The notes beneath the pieces were generated by a model. It was not told the origin of the DNA, ran no database searches, and saw only the letters and a program-made list of their open reading frames with translations. A stretch of DNA of 64,000 bases from Paracoccus gahaiensis (lineage in GTDB: Bacteria; Pseudomonadota; Alphaproteobacteria; Rhodobacterales; Rhodobacteraceae), in NCBI RefSeq assembly GCF_005048225.1, contig NZ_SUNI01000006.1, positions 1-64,000 on the forward strand, written 5' to 3'. Position numbers and translations under genes: made by a program. This document shows positions 18,182-25,858 of the stretch, one piece after another (the first letter of the stretch is position 1; the number at the start of each line of letters is the position of its first letter).

Positions 18182-19129
18182 TCACGCGGTGCAGACCTGC
18201 GCGATGCGGTCCAGGATCGCCTGCGGCTGGCCGTCCAGCGTCGCCCGCTGGCGCGGCCGCCCCTCCCATGCGCCCAGGGGGCCCTTGCGGTCCTCGGGGT
18301 TCATCAGGGTCAGGCCCAGGGCGATGCCCTCGGACAGTACCCGTACTTCGCCCGAGGTCAGCGTGAAGAGGTCGGGATCGGTCAGGAAGACCGCCGCCGT
18401 CGCGTCATGGACCAGCATCCCGTCATAGCCCGCCGCCTGGTAGAAACGCACATAGCCCTGCGACAGGTCGGTGACCAGCTGCATCCCCGGCCCCCCGCGC
18501 CGGCCCAGATCGTCCAGCGCGGCGCGGTCCATGAAGGTGCGCGTGGTCAGGTCCAAGGGCACCGCCACCACCGGCCAGGACGCGCCGAAAACGATGTCGG
18601 CGGCCAGCGGATCGCCCCAGATATTGGCCTCGGCCGCCGGGGTGATGTTGCCCGGCACGCGGAAGGCGCCGCCCATCAGCGTCACGTCGCGCACCAGCCC
18701 GGCGATCTCGGGCGCGATCTGCAGCGCGCGGGCCAGATTGGTCATCCGGCCCACCGCCAGGATGCGGATCTGGCCGGGATGGGCGCGGATCTGGTCGATC
18801 AGGAACTGCGCCGCCGTGTCGGGATCCTCGCTCGGCGCCATGTCGATCGGGTGGTCCCCCAGGCCGTTCTCGCCGTGGATATGCGTCGGGAAGTCCTCGC
18901 CCGGCATCCCGGGCGTCAGCGGCCCCGCCGCCCCCGCATGGACCGGCGCGTCGTGCCCCCAGGCCTCCAGCAGGAAGCGCGCGTTGCGGGTGGTGACCGC
19001 CACAGGCGCATTGCCGAAGACGGTGGTCACCCCCAGCAGCTCGATCTGCGGATGGCGGATCAGGTAATACAGCGCCAGCGCGTCGTCCACGCCCGGATCG
19101 GTGTCGAAGATCACCTTGTGACTGGTCAT
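18182..19129 (-). CDS. Inosine/uridine-preferring nucleoside hydrolase family
   Basis: A 315-residue N-ribohydrolase that cleaves nucleosides to a free base and ribose. The calcium-binding signature DTDPGVDDA is at residues 9-17, and further family motifs are VTTVFGNAPV, HGENGLGD, ILAVGRMTNLA and the late VHDATAAVF. GGGGGA precedes the ATG at 19129. It is divergent from a DeoR-family regulator 153 bp away, a common arrangement for sugar or nucleoside catabolism, so that regulator may control it. Confidence 0.88.
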   Translation of the reverse strand: MTSHKVIFDTDPGVDDALALYYLIRHPQIELLGVTTVFGNAPVAVTTRNARFLLEAWGHDAPVHAGAAGPLTPGMPGEDFPTHIHGENGLGDHPIDMAPSEDPDTAAQFLIDQIRAHPGQIRILAVGRMTNLARALQIAPEIAGLVRDVTLMGGAFRVPGNITPAAEANIWGDPLAADIVFGASWPVVAVPLDLTTRTFMDRAALDDLGRRGGPGMQLVTDLSQGYVRFYQAAGYDGMLVHDATAAVFLTDPDLFTLTSGEVRVLSEGIALGLTLMNPEDRKGPLGAWEGRPRQRATLDGQPQAILDRIAQVCTA

Positions 19130-19243
19130 GTCGAATGTCCCCCGTTGTGATCGGCCCGGCATAGCGGGGTTTCGCGGCGGGTCAACTGCGCCGCGGCGCC
19201 GCGCCCCCGGGGCAACCGCGCGCAAACGAAGATCTTGCCTGAC

Positions 19244-19261
19244 TGCGACAGCCATGCGACA
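19244..19261. promoter_or_regulatory. Tandem TGCGACA repeats in a divergent promoter
   Basis: TGCGACA occurs at 19244-19250 and 19255-19261, 11 bp apart (one helical turn), in the region between the nucleoside hydrolase and DeoR genes and 22 bp before the DeoR start. The same heptamer forms the repeats before gbcA, so this may be a shared regulator half-site or coincidence in GC-rich DNA. Confidence 0.25.
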
Positions 19262-19282
19262 TCCGGTGAAACAGAGGTGTTC

Positions 19283-20041
19283 ATGTCGCAGACCTTCCGC
19301 CAGCCCGAGATCCTGGACATCGCCCGGCGCGACGGCAAGGTGACGGTCGAGGGGCTGGCCGGGCATTTCGGCGTCACCCTGCAGACGATCCGCCGCGACC
19401 TGACCGAACTGGCCGAGACGGGCCGGCTGGAGCGCGTGCATGGCGGCGCGATCCTGCCCTCGGGCGTGGCCAATATCGGCTACGAGGAACGCCGCGCCCT
19501 GCATCTGGCCGCCAAGACCGCCATCGCGCGGGCCTGCGCCGCCGAGGTCCCCGACAAGGTCAGCCTGTTTCTCAACATCGGCACCAGCACCGAGGCGGTC
19601 GCGCGCGAGTTGCTGGGCCATCGCGAGATGCTGGTCGTCACCAACAACATGAACGTCGCCAACATCCTGGCCGCCAATCCCGATTGCGACGTGATCGTGA
19701 CCGGCGGCAGCCTGCGCCGCGCGGATGGCGGGCTGGTGGGCACGCTGGCCGCCGAGACCATCCGGCAGTTCAAGTTCGATCTGGCGGTGATCGGCTGCTC
19801 GGCGCTGGACCGCGACGGCGACCTGCTGGATTTCGACATCCAGGAGGTCGGGGTCAGCCAGACCATCCTGCGCCAGTCGCGCCGCACCTTTCTGGTGGCC
19901 GACCATTCCAAGCTGGCCCGCAGCGCGCCCGCCCGGATCGGATCGCTGTCGGAGCTGGACGCGATCTTCACCGACCGCCCCCTGCCCGAGCCGCTGGCCC
20001 GGGCCTGCCGCGACTGGCAGACCCGCGTCGTGGTGGTCTGA
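19283..20041 (+). CDS. DeoR/GlpR family transcriptional regulator
   Basis: A 252-residue regulator. The N-terminal DeoR helix-turn-helix is at about 20-50 (VTVEGLAGHFGVTLQTIRRD), followed by the sugar-phosphate-binding domain with NIGTSTEAVAREL and VTGGSLRRADGG. It is nearest the GlpR-like branch that responds to phosphorylated sugars or glycerol-3-phosphate. It is divergent from the nucleoside hydrolase gene, and xylB lies 1.2 kb downstream, so it may respond to a pentose phosphate (inference). Confidence 0.85.
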   Translation: MSQTFRQPEILDIARRDGKVTVEGLAGHFGVTLQTIRRDLTELAETGRLERVHGGAILPSGVANIGYEERRALHLAAKTAIARACAAEVPDKVSLFLNIGTSTEAVARELLGHREMLVVTNNMNVANILAANPDCDVIVTGGSLRRADGGLVGTLAAETIRQFKFDLAVIGCSALDRDGDLLDFDIQEVGVSQTILRQSRRTFLVADHSKLARSAPARIGSLSELDAIFTDRPLPEPLARACRDWQTRVVVV

Positions 20042-20045
20042 GGAC

Positions 20046-21056
20046 CTACAGCGCCGCCAGCCGGGCCGCCGTGTCGGGCATCCGCGCCAGGCTGGCCTCC
20101 AGACGCATCCGCCAGCGGGGGCCGCGGTCCAGTGCGTCCTCATAGGCCTCGGCCAGATCCTCGGGGCGGTCGCGGGCCAGCACCTCGATCAGGACGGCGG
20201 CCTGTGCGCGGTCCTTGGCCGATTTCATCCGGTCCTGCGCGCGGCGCCGCTCGGCCACGATCAGCTTGTGGATGGCGAAGCGCTCGGGGCGCGGGATCTG
20301 CACCAGCACGCCCGAGCGATAGGGGATCGCCGCCGGGATCGGGTCTGCGATCAGATAGTTCAGATGTCGCAGCGCCTGCGCCTGCACGCCAAGCGCGGGC
20401 AGGTCGCGCAGCCCCTCGGCGCCGAAGGCGGGGGTCAGGAACTCGACCAGCGCGGTGCCCGTCGTCTGACGCCAGCGCCAGGCGCGGCCCGGCTCCAGAC
20501 TGGGGGCGGGGGCAAAGTCGAACTCGGCCAGCACCTGCGTGACCGGCGGCGCGGTCGCATCCTCCAGCGCCAGCGACAGGCGCTCGAAGCTGGCGATGTC
20601 CAGATCGTCGGTCTGCGCGGTCTGTTCCAGCGACAGGCGCAGGCTCAGCTCGCCCTCGTAGAGGCGGAAGGCATGGGTGCCCACGACCGTGCCGCCAAGC
20701 CGGAACACCCCCGCGCCAGCCAGCGCCGCCATCAGACTGCCGCTGGTCGGGTCCAGGCCCAGGAACCCCTCGGCCCGAAGCAGGCGCACCAGCCGCGCCC
20801 GGTCGCGGCGGCGCTGGCCCTCGGGGGCGCGGTCCTGGCGCAGGGCCTCCATCCGGGCGGCCATGTCGGGGCTGTCCTCGCCCAGATAGCGCTTGCGGAC
20901 CTCGGTGCCGACGCGGAAGCTGTCATACCAGTAGCCGCGCCCGCCCCGCAGGACCCGCGTGGGCGTGCCGCGCAGGTCGCGCAGCCCCTCATCGCGCAGG
21001 GACCGCAGCAGGTCGTGATAGGCGGCATGGGCCAGGGCGGAATGGGATCGGGGCAT
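20046..21056 (-). CDS. GSU2403 family nucleotidyltransferase-fold protein
   Basis: A 336-residue protein. The N-terminal region has GYWYDSFRVGTEVRKRYLGEDS (about 41-62). It is followed by GTVVGTHAFRLYEGEL and then QTDDLDIA (148-155), where D151-x-D153 is the probable catalytic pair of a minimal nucleotidyltransferase fold. This arrangement matches the GSU2403/NTP_transf_8 family, which has no assigned substrate and is distantly related to AbiEii-type transferases of toxin-antitoxin systems. No antitoxin-like partner is adjacent. Immediately before the ATG at 21056 lies an array of four TTCAACA/TGTTGAA half-sites, suggesting tight control. It converges with the DeoR gene with a 4-bp gap. Confidence 0.75.
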   Translation of the reverse strand: MPRSHSALAHAAYHDLLRSLRDEGLRDLRGTPTRVLRGGRGYWYDSFRVGTEVRKRYLGEDSPDMAARMEALRQDRAPEGQRRRDRARLVRLLRAEGFLGLDPTSGSLMAALAGAGVFRLGGTVVGTHAFRLYEGELSLRLSLEQTAQTDDLDIASFERLSLALEDATAPPVTQVLAEFDFAPAPSLEPGRAWRWRQTTGTALVEFLTPAFGAEGLRDLPALGVQAQALRHLNYLIADPIPAAIPYRSGVLVQIPRPERFAIHKLIVAERRRAQDRMKSAKDRAQAAVLIEVLARDRPEDLAEAYEDALDRGPRWRMRLEASLARMPDTAARLAAL

Positions 21057-21060
21057 GATG

Positions 21061-21120
21061 TTCAACAGTTTGGACGATTGTTGACTACACCCATGTTCAA
21101 CAACCGGCAAGACTGTTGAA
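21061..21120. promoter_or_regulatory. Four-half-site operator array
   Basis: Two identical-geometry dyads TTCAACA-N11-TGTTGA(A/C) lie at 21061-21085 and 21096-21120. The four half-sites start at 21061, 21079, 21096 and 21114, so they alternate in orientation every 17-18 bp. The first begins 4 bp upstream of the nucleotidyltransferase-fold start codon, so binding would block transcription or initiation. The array also faces xylB, whose start is about 95 bp away. Confidence 0.65.
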
Positions 21121-21215
21121 CACGGACGCCCCCCGCTGGACATTCCCGTTCCGGTCGGCAAGGTCTGGTGCAGGGAGAGGGTCGTCCGCCACGGCCCCGG
21201 AGAAGGGGACAGGGC

Positions 21216-22664
21216 ATGAGTTATCTGGGAATCGATCTGGGCACGTCGGGCCTGCGGGCGCTGCTGGTGGATGACGAGGGCCGCCCCCTTGGCGCCGCCG
21301 AGCGTCATTACGCGGTGGCCAACCCCGCCTCGGGCTGGTCCGAGCAGGACCCCGCCGACTGGATCGCGGCCTTCCGGGGCGCCGTGGCCGACCTGCGCGC
21401 GGCGCATCCCCAGTTCGCGGGCCTGCGCGGCATCGGGGTGGCGGGGCACATGCATGGCGCCACCGTGCTGGATGCCGCCGACCGCGTGCTGCGCCCCTGC
21501 ATCCTGTGGAACGACACCCGCAGCCATGTTCAGGCGGCCGCCCTGGACGCCGATCCGCGCTTTCGCGACCTGACCGGCAATATCGTCTTTCCGGGCTTCA
21601 CCGCGCCCAAGCTGGCCTGGATGGCGGCGCACGAGCCCGATCTGTTCGCCCGCGCCGCCCGGGTGCTGCTGCCCGCCGCCTATCTGAACCTGTGGCTGAC
21701 CGGGGAGCATGTGGGCGATCTGTCGGATGCCTCGGGGACCGCTTGGCTGGACACCGGCGCGCGCGACTGGTCGGACGAGCTGCTGGCCGCCACGACCATG
21801 ACCCGCACGCAGATGCCGCGCCTGGTCGAGGGGTCCGAGGCGGCAGGGCACCTGCGCGCCGATCTGGCTGCCGAATGGGGGCTGGACCATCCCGTCACCG
21901 TGGCCGGGGGGGCGGGCGACAATGCCGCCGCCGCCTGCGGGATCGGCGCGATGGCCGAGGGGGCGGGCTTCGTCTCGCTTGGCACCTCGGGGGTGCTGCT
22001 GGCGGCGCGCGACGGCTATGCGCCCGCGCCCGACACGGCGCTGCACAGCTTCTGCCATGCGGTGCCGGGGCGCTGGTACCAGATGGGGGTGATGCTGGCC
22101 GCGACCGACTGCCTGAACTGGCTGGGGCGGATCACCGGCACCAGCCCCGCCGCGCTGACCGCCGATCTGGGGCCGCTGCGGGCGCCGGGGCCGGTGCGCT
22201 TCCTGCCCTATCTGTCGGGCGAGCGGACGCCGCACAACGACCCCGCCATCCGGGGCAGCTTCACCGGACTGGCCAGCGCCACGGGCCGCGACGACCTGGC
22301 CCGCGCCGTGCTGGAGGGGGTGGCCTTCGGCCTGGCCGACAGCCTGGCCGCGCTGCAGGCGACGGGCGCCCATCCCACCCGGCTGATGGCCATCGGCGGC
22401 GGCGCGCGGTCGCGCACATGGCTGCAGATCATCGCCACCGCGCTGGACGTGACCCTGACCCTGCCCGAGGCCGGAGAGTTCGGCGCAGCCTTGGGCGCCG
22501 CCCGGCTCGGCATGGTCGCGGCAGGCGGGGGCAGCGTCGATCAGGTGATGACCGCCCCCGACATCACCGACGAGATCGCCCCCGATCCGGCCCTGCGCGG
22601 GGCCTTCGACGCGGCGCTGCAGGGGTTCCGCACCGCATATCCGGCCATCCGCGCGGTCCAGTAG
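21216..22664 (+). CDS. xylB: Xylulokinase
   Basis: A 482-residue FGGY-family carbohydrate kinase that phosphorylates D-xylulose to xylulose-5-phosphate. The N-terminal phosphate-binding segment is LGIDLGTSGLRALLVDDEG (about 4-22). MHGATVLD and ILWNDTRS follow, then GGAGDNAAAACGIG with the catalytic aspartate, and GGGARSRTWLQIIA near the C-terminus, all as in XylB. AGAAGGGG precedes the ATG at 21216. No xylose isomerase or pentose transporter lies nearby. Confidence 0.9.
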   Translation: MSYLGIDLGTSGLRALLVDDEGRPLGAAERHYAVANPASGWSEQDPADWIAAFRGAVADLRAAHPQFAGLRGIGVAGHMHGATVLDAADRVLRPCILWNDTRSHVQAAALDADPRFRDLTGNIVFPGFTAPKLAWMAAHEPDLFARAARVLLPAAYLNLWLTGEHVGDLSDASGTAWLDTGARDWSDELLAATTMTRTQMPRLVEGSEAAGHLRADLAAEWGLDHPVTVAGGAGDNAAAACGIGAMAEGAGFVSLGTSGVLLAARDGYAPAPDTALHSFCHAVPGRWYQMGVMLAATDCLNWLGRITGTSPAALTADLGPLRAPGPVRFLPYLSGERTPHNDPAIRGSFTGLASATGRDDLARAVLEGVAFGLADSLAALQATGAHPTRLMAIGGGARSRTWLQIIATALDVTLTLPEAGEFGAALGAARLGMVAAGGGSVDQVMTAPDITDEIAPDPALRGAFDAALQGFRTAYPAIRAVQ

Positions 22665-22699
22665 GGCAGGCGGGGGCGAAAACCTGCCCGATCGGACAT
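22664..22699. terminator. Hairpin between convergent xylB and luxR, with a lux-box-like segment
   Basis: GGGCAGG (22664-22670) pairs with CCTGCCC (22683-22689) across an A-rich loop, so it can end either transcript. The right arm overlaps ACCTGCCCGATCGGACAT (22682-22699), which resembles LuxR-type binding sites around a CCGATCGG core. Function as a terminator is the simpler reading. Confidence 0.4.
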
Positions 22700-22700
22700 C

Positions 22701-23318
22701 TCACAGATAATTGCGCGCCACGGCGATGGCGACGGCCTGGGTGCGGCTTTTCGCGCCCAGCTTGCCGCAGGCCTTCAGGGCGCGCTGCTTGACCGTCGAT
22801 TCCGCGATGCCCAGATGGCCTGCGGTCTCTATCTGCCCCAGCCCGTCGCGAAAGCAGCGCAGCACGTCCAGTTCCGCCGCCGTCAGCGCGGCGCGGTTCA
22901 GCACCATGTCGGTCCACAGGTGGAACCGGGCCGAGCAGCGCGCGATCTCGTCATCGGTGAACTCGCGCTCGGGATGGGACAGGGTGAGGAAGGACCGCTT
23001 TCCCGCCACCTTGCGGGAGATCGCCACCCCATAGTTCAGCCGGAACCGCTTGGCCGCGCGCATCACGCCGCGCAGGTCGGGGATGCGCACCTCGGACCAG
23101 CGGGCATGGCCGTCATGGGTCATCGTCCACATCGCGATCGGATCGCCGAAGAAGTAGTTGCGCTCTTCGTAGATCGCCCGCCAGGCGTCGGGATAGGCGT
23201 TGTGCAGATGCTCGGGGCCCTTGTAGGTCAGGTTGAACCCCATGATCCAGCCCGAGGGCGCCAGCGCGTGCATCTGCGCGATTTCATCGTCGAAATTGGG
23301 GATCAGATCGTTCAGCAT
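22701..23318 (-). CDS. luxR: LuxR family quorum-sensing transcriptional regulator
   Basis: A 205-residue acyl-homoserine-lactone receptor/regulator. The N-terminal autoinducer domain keeps the family's key residues: W46-x3-Y50, D59-P60 and W74. The C-terminal GerE-type helix-turn-helix (about 147-200) reads LTAAELDVLRCFRDGL, then IAESTVKQRALKACGKLGAKSRTQAV. It is divergent from a small gene and the signal synthase gene, giving a complete luxR/luxI locus. The specific signal and targets are not predictable. The symbol is generic. Confidence 0.88.
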   Translation of the reverse strand: MLNDLIPNFDDEIAQMHALAPSGWIMGFNLTYKGPEHLHNAYPDAWRAIYEERNYFFGDPIAMWTMTHDGHARWSEVRIPDLRGVMRAAKRFRLNYGVAISRKVAGKRSFLTLSHPEREFTDDEIARCSARFHLWTDMVLNRAALTAAELDVLRCFRDGLGQIETAGHLGIAESTVKQRALKACGKLGAKSRTQAVAIAVARNYL

Positions 23319-23349
23319 CGCGCGCTCCTGCCATGTTCGGCCGACGATA

Positions 23350-23376
23350 TGCCTTTTCGGACATACTGAAAAGGCA
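23350..23376. promoter_or_regulatory. Perfect inverted repeat 1 in the luxR-luxI intergenic region
   Basis: TGCCTTTTC (23350-23358) and GAAAAGGCA (23368-23376) are perfect 9-bp arms with a 9-bp spacer. The site lies 32 bp upstream of luxR and about 85 bp upstream of the small gene before luxI. It is longer than a canonical 20-bp lux box. Autoregulation of the locus through it is a plausible inference. Confidence 0.5.
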
Positions 23377-23377
23377 A

Positions 23378-23402
23378 CCCTGTCGCTTTTCCCGCGACAG
23401 GG
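23378..23402. promoter_or_regulatory. Perfect inverted repeat 2 in the luxR-luxI intergenic region
   Basis: CCCTGTCGC (23378-23386) and GCGACAGGG (23394-23402) are perfect 9-bp arms around TTTTCCC. It starts one base after inverted repeat 1 ends. It contains CCTGT...ACAGG, the outer half-sites of lux boxes, but spaced 13 rather than 8 bp apart. It could also fold as an RNA hairpin in the leader of the luxI transcript. Confidence 0.5.
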
Positions 23403-23459
23403 GGCCCGGCCGGTCGCAAAGCTCTCTCATTCCATCTTGCAAGGAGGAGATCGACAGCA

Positions 23460-23663
23460 ATGGGAATTCGTGAACCGAAACTGGCGACCGCGGAATTCAG
23501 CCGCGACATGGTCGAGACGATGCTGACCTATTTCGACGCCTATGCCGAAGAGGGCGTCCTGAAGGTCGAGGTGACCAGCTGGGGGCTGTGGCTGCCCAAC
23601 AAGACGACCGGGGGACGACAGTTCCTGGGCCTGGCGAAGCTGCCGGAAGGGTATCGGCAATGA
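23460..23663 (+). CDS. Small protein translationally coupled to luxI
   Basis: A 67-residue soluble protein (MGIREPKLATAEFSRDMVET at the start, ending LGLAKLPEGYRQ) with no recognised family, signal peptide or membrane segment. AAGGAGGAGA at 23441-23450 is an excellent ribosome-binding site, and the stop codon overlaps the luxI start (ATGA), so it is very probably translated. It is the first gene of the luxI transcript. A role in modulating signal synthesis or reception is inference only. Confidence 0.7.
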   Translation: MGIREPKLATAEFSRDMVETMLTYFDAYAEEGVLKVEVTSWGLWLPNKTTGGRQFLGLAKLPEGYRQ

Positions 23664-24301
23664 AGGACACTCTCATGACGCATTCCACGTCCGATATTCA
23701 TCCCGCGTCCGATATTCAGGTCGACACGATTATCCTTCCCCGCGACATGCACCGCTTCGATCTGGTCGCCAGCTTCTTCCGGCTGCGCAAGCAGATCTTC
23801 GTGGACCGCATGGCCTGGCCGCTGCACCACGCCGAAGGCATCGAATTCGAGCAATACGACACCTTCGACACCGTCTACGTGATCGCCCATCAGGACGGTC
23901 GCGCGGTCGGCGGCGCGCGGCTGAAGCGCACCGACTGTTCCTTCGGGGGCGGCACGGTGCGCTATTCCTACATGATCCGCGACGCGCATCTGGGACTGCT
24001 GCCGGGCATGCCCACCAACCTCTGCCACGGCGAGCCCCCGGTCGATCCGCAGGCCTGGGAGCTGACGCGCTTTGCCGCCCTGCCTTTGCCGGGCCTGGCC
24101 GAGCGCATCCTGGAGGCCTCGAACACCTATCTGCACCGGGTCGGCGCGTCGGACTGCCTGTTCTTGGGCCCGCCCGCCTTCCTCAGGATGGCCACGCGGC
24201 TTGGTTGGACGCCCCGGAAGATGGGCGATCTGGTCGGCAATGACGACGGCAAGTTCCTGGCCTTCGCCTGCGCCGTGCGGCAGCCCCAGATGGCCGCCTG
24301 A
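23660..24301 (+). CDS. luxI: Acyl-homoserine-lactone synthase, LuxI family
   Basis: A 213-residue autoinducer synthase that makes N-acyl-homoserine lactone from S-adenosylmethionine and acyl-ACP. The N-terminal pattern R43-x3-F47-x5-W53 and the E134-x2-R137 pair match the invariant LuxI residues. At the position of the usual first aspartate of the D-x2-D pair there is glutamate (E64), followed by the conserved D67. The start at 23660 overlaps the upstream small gene by 4 bp; a second ATG five codons later is possible. Paired with the divergent luxR gene. The symbol is generic. Confidence 0.88.
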   Translation: MKDTLMTHSTSDIHPASDIQVDTIILPRDMHRFDLVASFFRLRKQIFVDRMAWPLHHAEGIEFEQYDTFDTVYVIAHQDGRAVGGARLKRTDCSFGGGTVRYSYMIRDAHLGLLPGMPTNLCHGEPPVDPQAWELTRFAALPLPGLAERILEASNTYLHRVGASDCLFLGPPAFLRMATRLGWTPRKMGDLVGNDDGKFLAFACAVRQPQMAA

Positions 24302-24313
24302 GCCGATGGCCGC

Positions 24314-25858
24314 CTAGCAGATGGACGCCTGGCCGGGGACATCCCCCGGCCGCGCGGCGTGCTGCTGCAGATCGCCCGCGCCAAGCCGAGCGCGGATCGC
24401 GCGTGACAGCGCGTCGATGCCGACCGTGACCAGCCCGGTTGCGGCGAGGATGACGACTGCGCGGTCCATGCGCAGCTCTCCGATCGCGTCGTCCAGATAG
24501 AAGCCCAGGGTGGCGATGCCCAGGATCCCCATGATCGCGGATTCGCGGATGATGATCTCCCACCGATAGAGGCACAGCGCCACGAAGGGCGCGAAGAGGC
24601 GCGGCGCCAGCTCCCACCCCCACAGCGTCAGCCCGCGCGGCGCATCGGGGCGCAGCGCAAGGCCCGTGGCCTGCCGCCCCAGCAGATGGCCGATGATGGC
24701 GCCGTTGTGCAGGCCCAGGGCCAGGATGGCGGGCAGCATGGACGGCCCCCAGACCTGCAGGAACAGATAGGCCAGCATGTATTCGGGAAAGGACCGCAGG
24801 ATCACCAGCACCAGATGCCCCAGTGCCGCGCCCACGCGCCCGGTCACGCGCGGCACGATCAGCGCCTGCGCGGCGAAGGCCACGGCCCCCGCCAGCACCA
24901 GCGCCAGTTGCGCCACGATCAGCGTCGCGGCCAGCCCGGGCAGGATCGCGACCGTCGCCAGATCCCACAGCCACGGCAGCAGTGCCGCCGGATCGCCCTG
25001 CCGCAGCGGCGCGGGGACGATGTCGCTGGACAGGAACCGCCACAGCGCCCCCTGCGCCATCGGCGGCGAGGTGACGCTGCCCAGCATCACCCCCGCAAAG
25101 CCCAGCCAGAGGACCACCAGCCGGGGCCGCATCCAGACCCGCACGCCGGCGATCAGCGCGATATAGATCGCCATGACTGCGCCCGCCGCGCCGTAATCCC
25201 CCTGCCGGAAGAACGTGTCCAGCTGATAGCCAAGCGTCGGCAGCCCGACGAAGCCCAGCACCGCCGAGGACCGCAGCCCGCATTCCAGCCGGTAGAGCGC
25301 ATAGGTCGCCATCTCGGGCACAGCCAGCGGCGCGCGGGCCCAGAGAAACCGCGTCAAGGGATCGACCCGCGGACCCAGCCACAGGCCGGGGCGGGGATCG
25401 GCCTCGTCCAGGATCTCGGACAGGACCTTGGCGAAGATGCCCGCATAGGGCAGCGCGATGGCCAGGACGCCCGTCCAGACGCTGATGCCCAGCACCTGCA
25501 GCAGCAGCAGCGCCCAGAACAGCTCGTGCACGGACCGCAGCGCGATGGCCAGCCAGCGCACGGGCCTGAGGCGATAGAAGGGCGCCAGCACCAGCCCCGC
25601 CGCGCCGCCAAGCGCCACCCCCGCCACGGCGAAGGCCACGGTCAGGGCGACGGCGCGGGCGATCTGCTCGATGGCGCTGAAATCGGGGGACAGGAAACCC
25701 TGCCCCATCCGCGCCAGCGCGGCCCAGGGATCGTGCCCCGCCACGGCCAAATCGGCCAGCGGCAGGCACAGAAGGGCCAGCAAAACGAACCCCGCCACAA
25801 CGCCGGGGCGTGACAGGCGGGGGGACCGCGACAGGCGCGGGCGCACGGGCCTAGCCAT
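24314..25858 (-). CDS. Fused double permease of a PhnE-type ABC transporter (putative selenate/selenite importer)
   Basis: A 514-residue inner-membrane protein made of two PhnE-like permease domains in tandem, each with about six helices. EAA-like cytoplasmic loops are visible near ECGLRSSAVLGFVGLPTLGY in the first half and IIIRESAIMGILGIATLGF in the second. PhnE proteins usually have one such domain and dimerise, so this is an internal fusion. It overlaps the ATPase gene by 8 bp (ATGGCTAG), giving the order binding protein, ATPase, permease. Phosphonate ABC-type systems linked to selenium genes are annotated as putative selenate transporters, and the Sec operon lies divergent from this one. 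Confidence 0.8.
   Translation of the reverse strand: MARPVRPRLSRSPRLSRPGVVAGFVLLALLCLPLADLAVAGHDPWAALARMGQGFLSPDFSAIEQIARAVALTVAFAVAGVALGGAAGLVLAPFYRLRPVRWLAIALRSVHELFWALLLLQVLGISVWTGVLAIALPYAGIFAKVLSEILDEADPRPGLWLGPRVDPLTRFLWARAPLAVPEMATYALYRLECGLRSSAVLGFVGLPTLGYQLDTFFRQGDYGAAGAVMAIYIALIAGVRVWMRPRLVVLWLGFAGVMLGSVTSPPMAQGALWRFLSSDIVPAPLRQGDPAALLPWLWDLATVAILPGLAATLIVAQLALVLAGAVAFAAQALIVPRVTGRVGAALGHLVLVILRSFPEYMLAYLFLQVWGPSMLPAILALGLHNGAIIGHLLGRQATGLALRPDAPRGLTLWGWELAPRLFAPFVALCLYRWEIIIRESAIMGILGIATLGFYLDDAIGELRMDRAVVILAATGLVTVGIDALSRAIRARLGAGDLQQHAARPGDVPGQASIC

Noticed and set aside
23378-23402. Calling the second luxR-luxI dyad a canonical lux box.
   Set aside because: The CCTGT and ACAGG half-sites are 13 bp apart instead of 8; the dyad is reported without that name.
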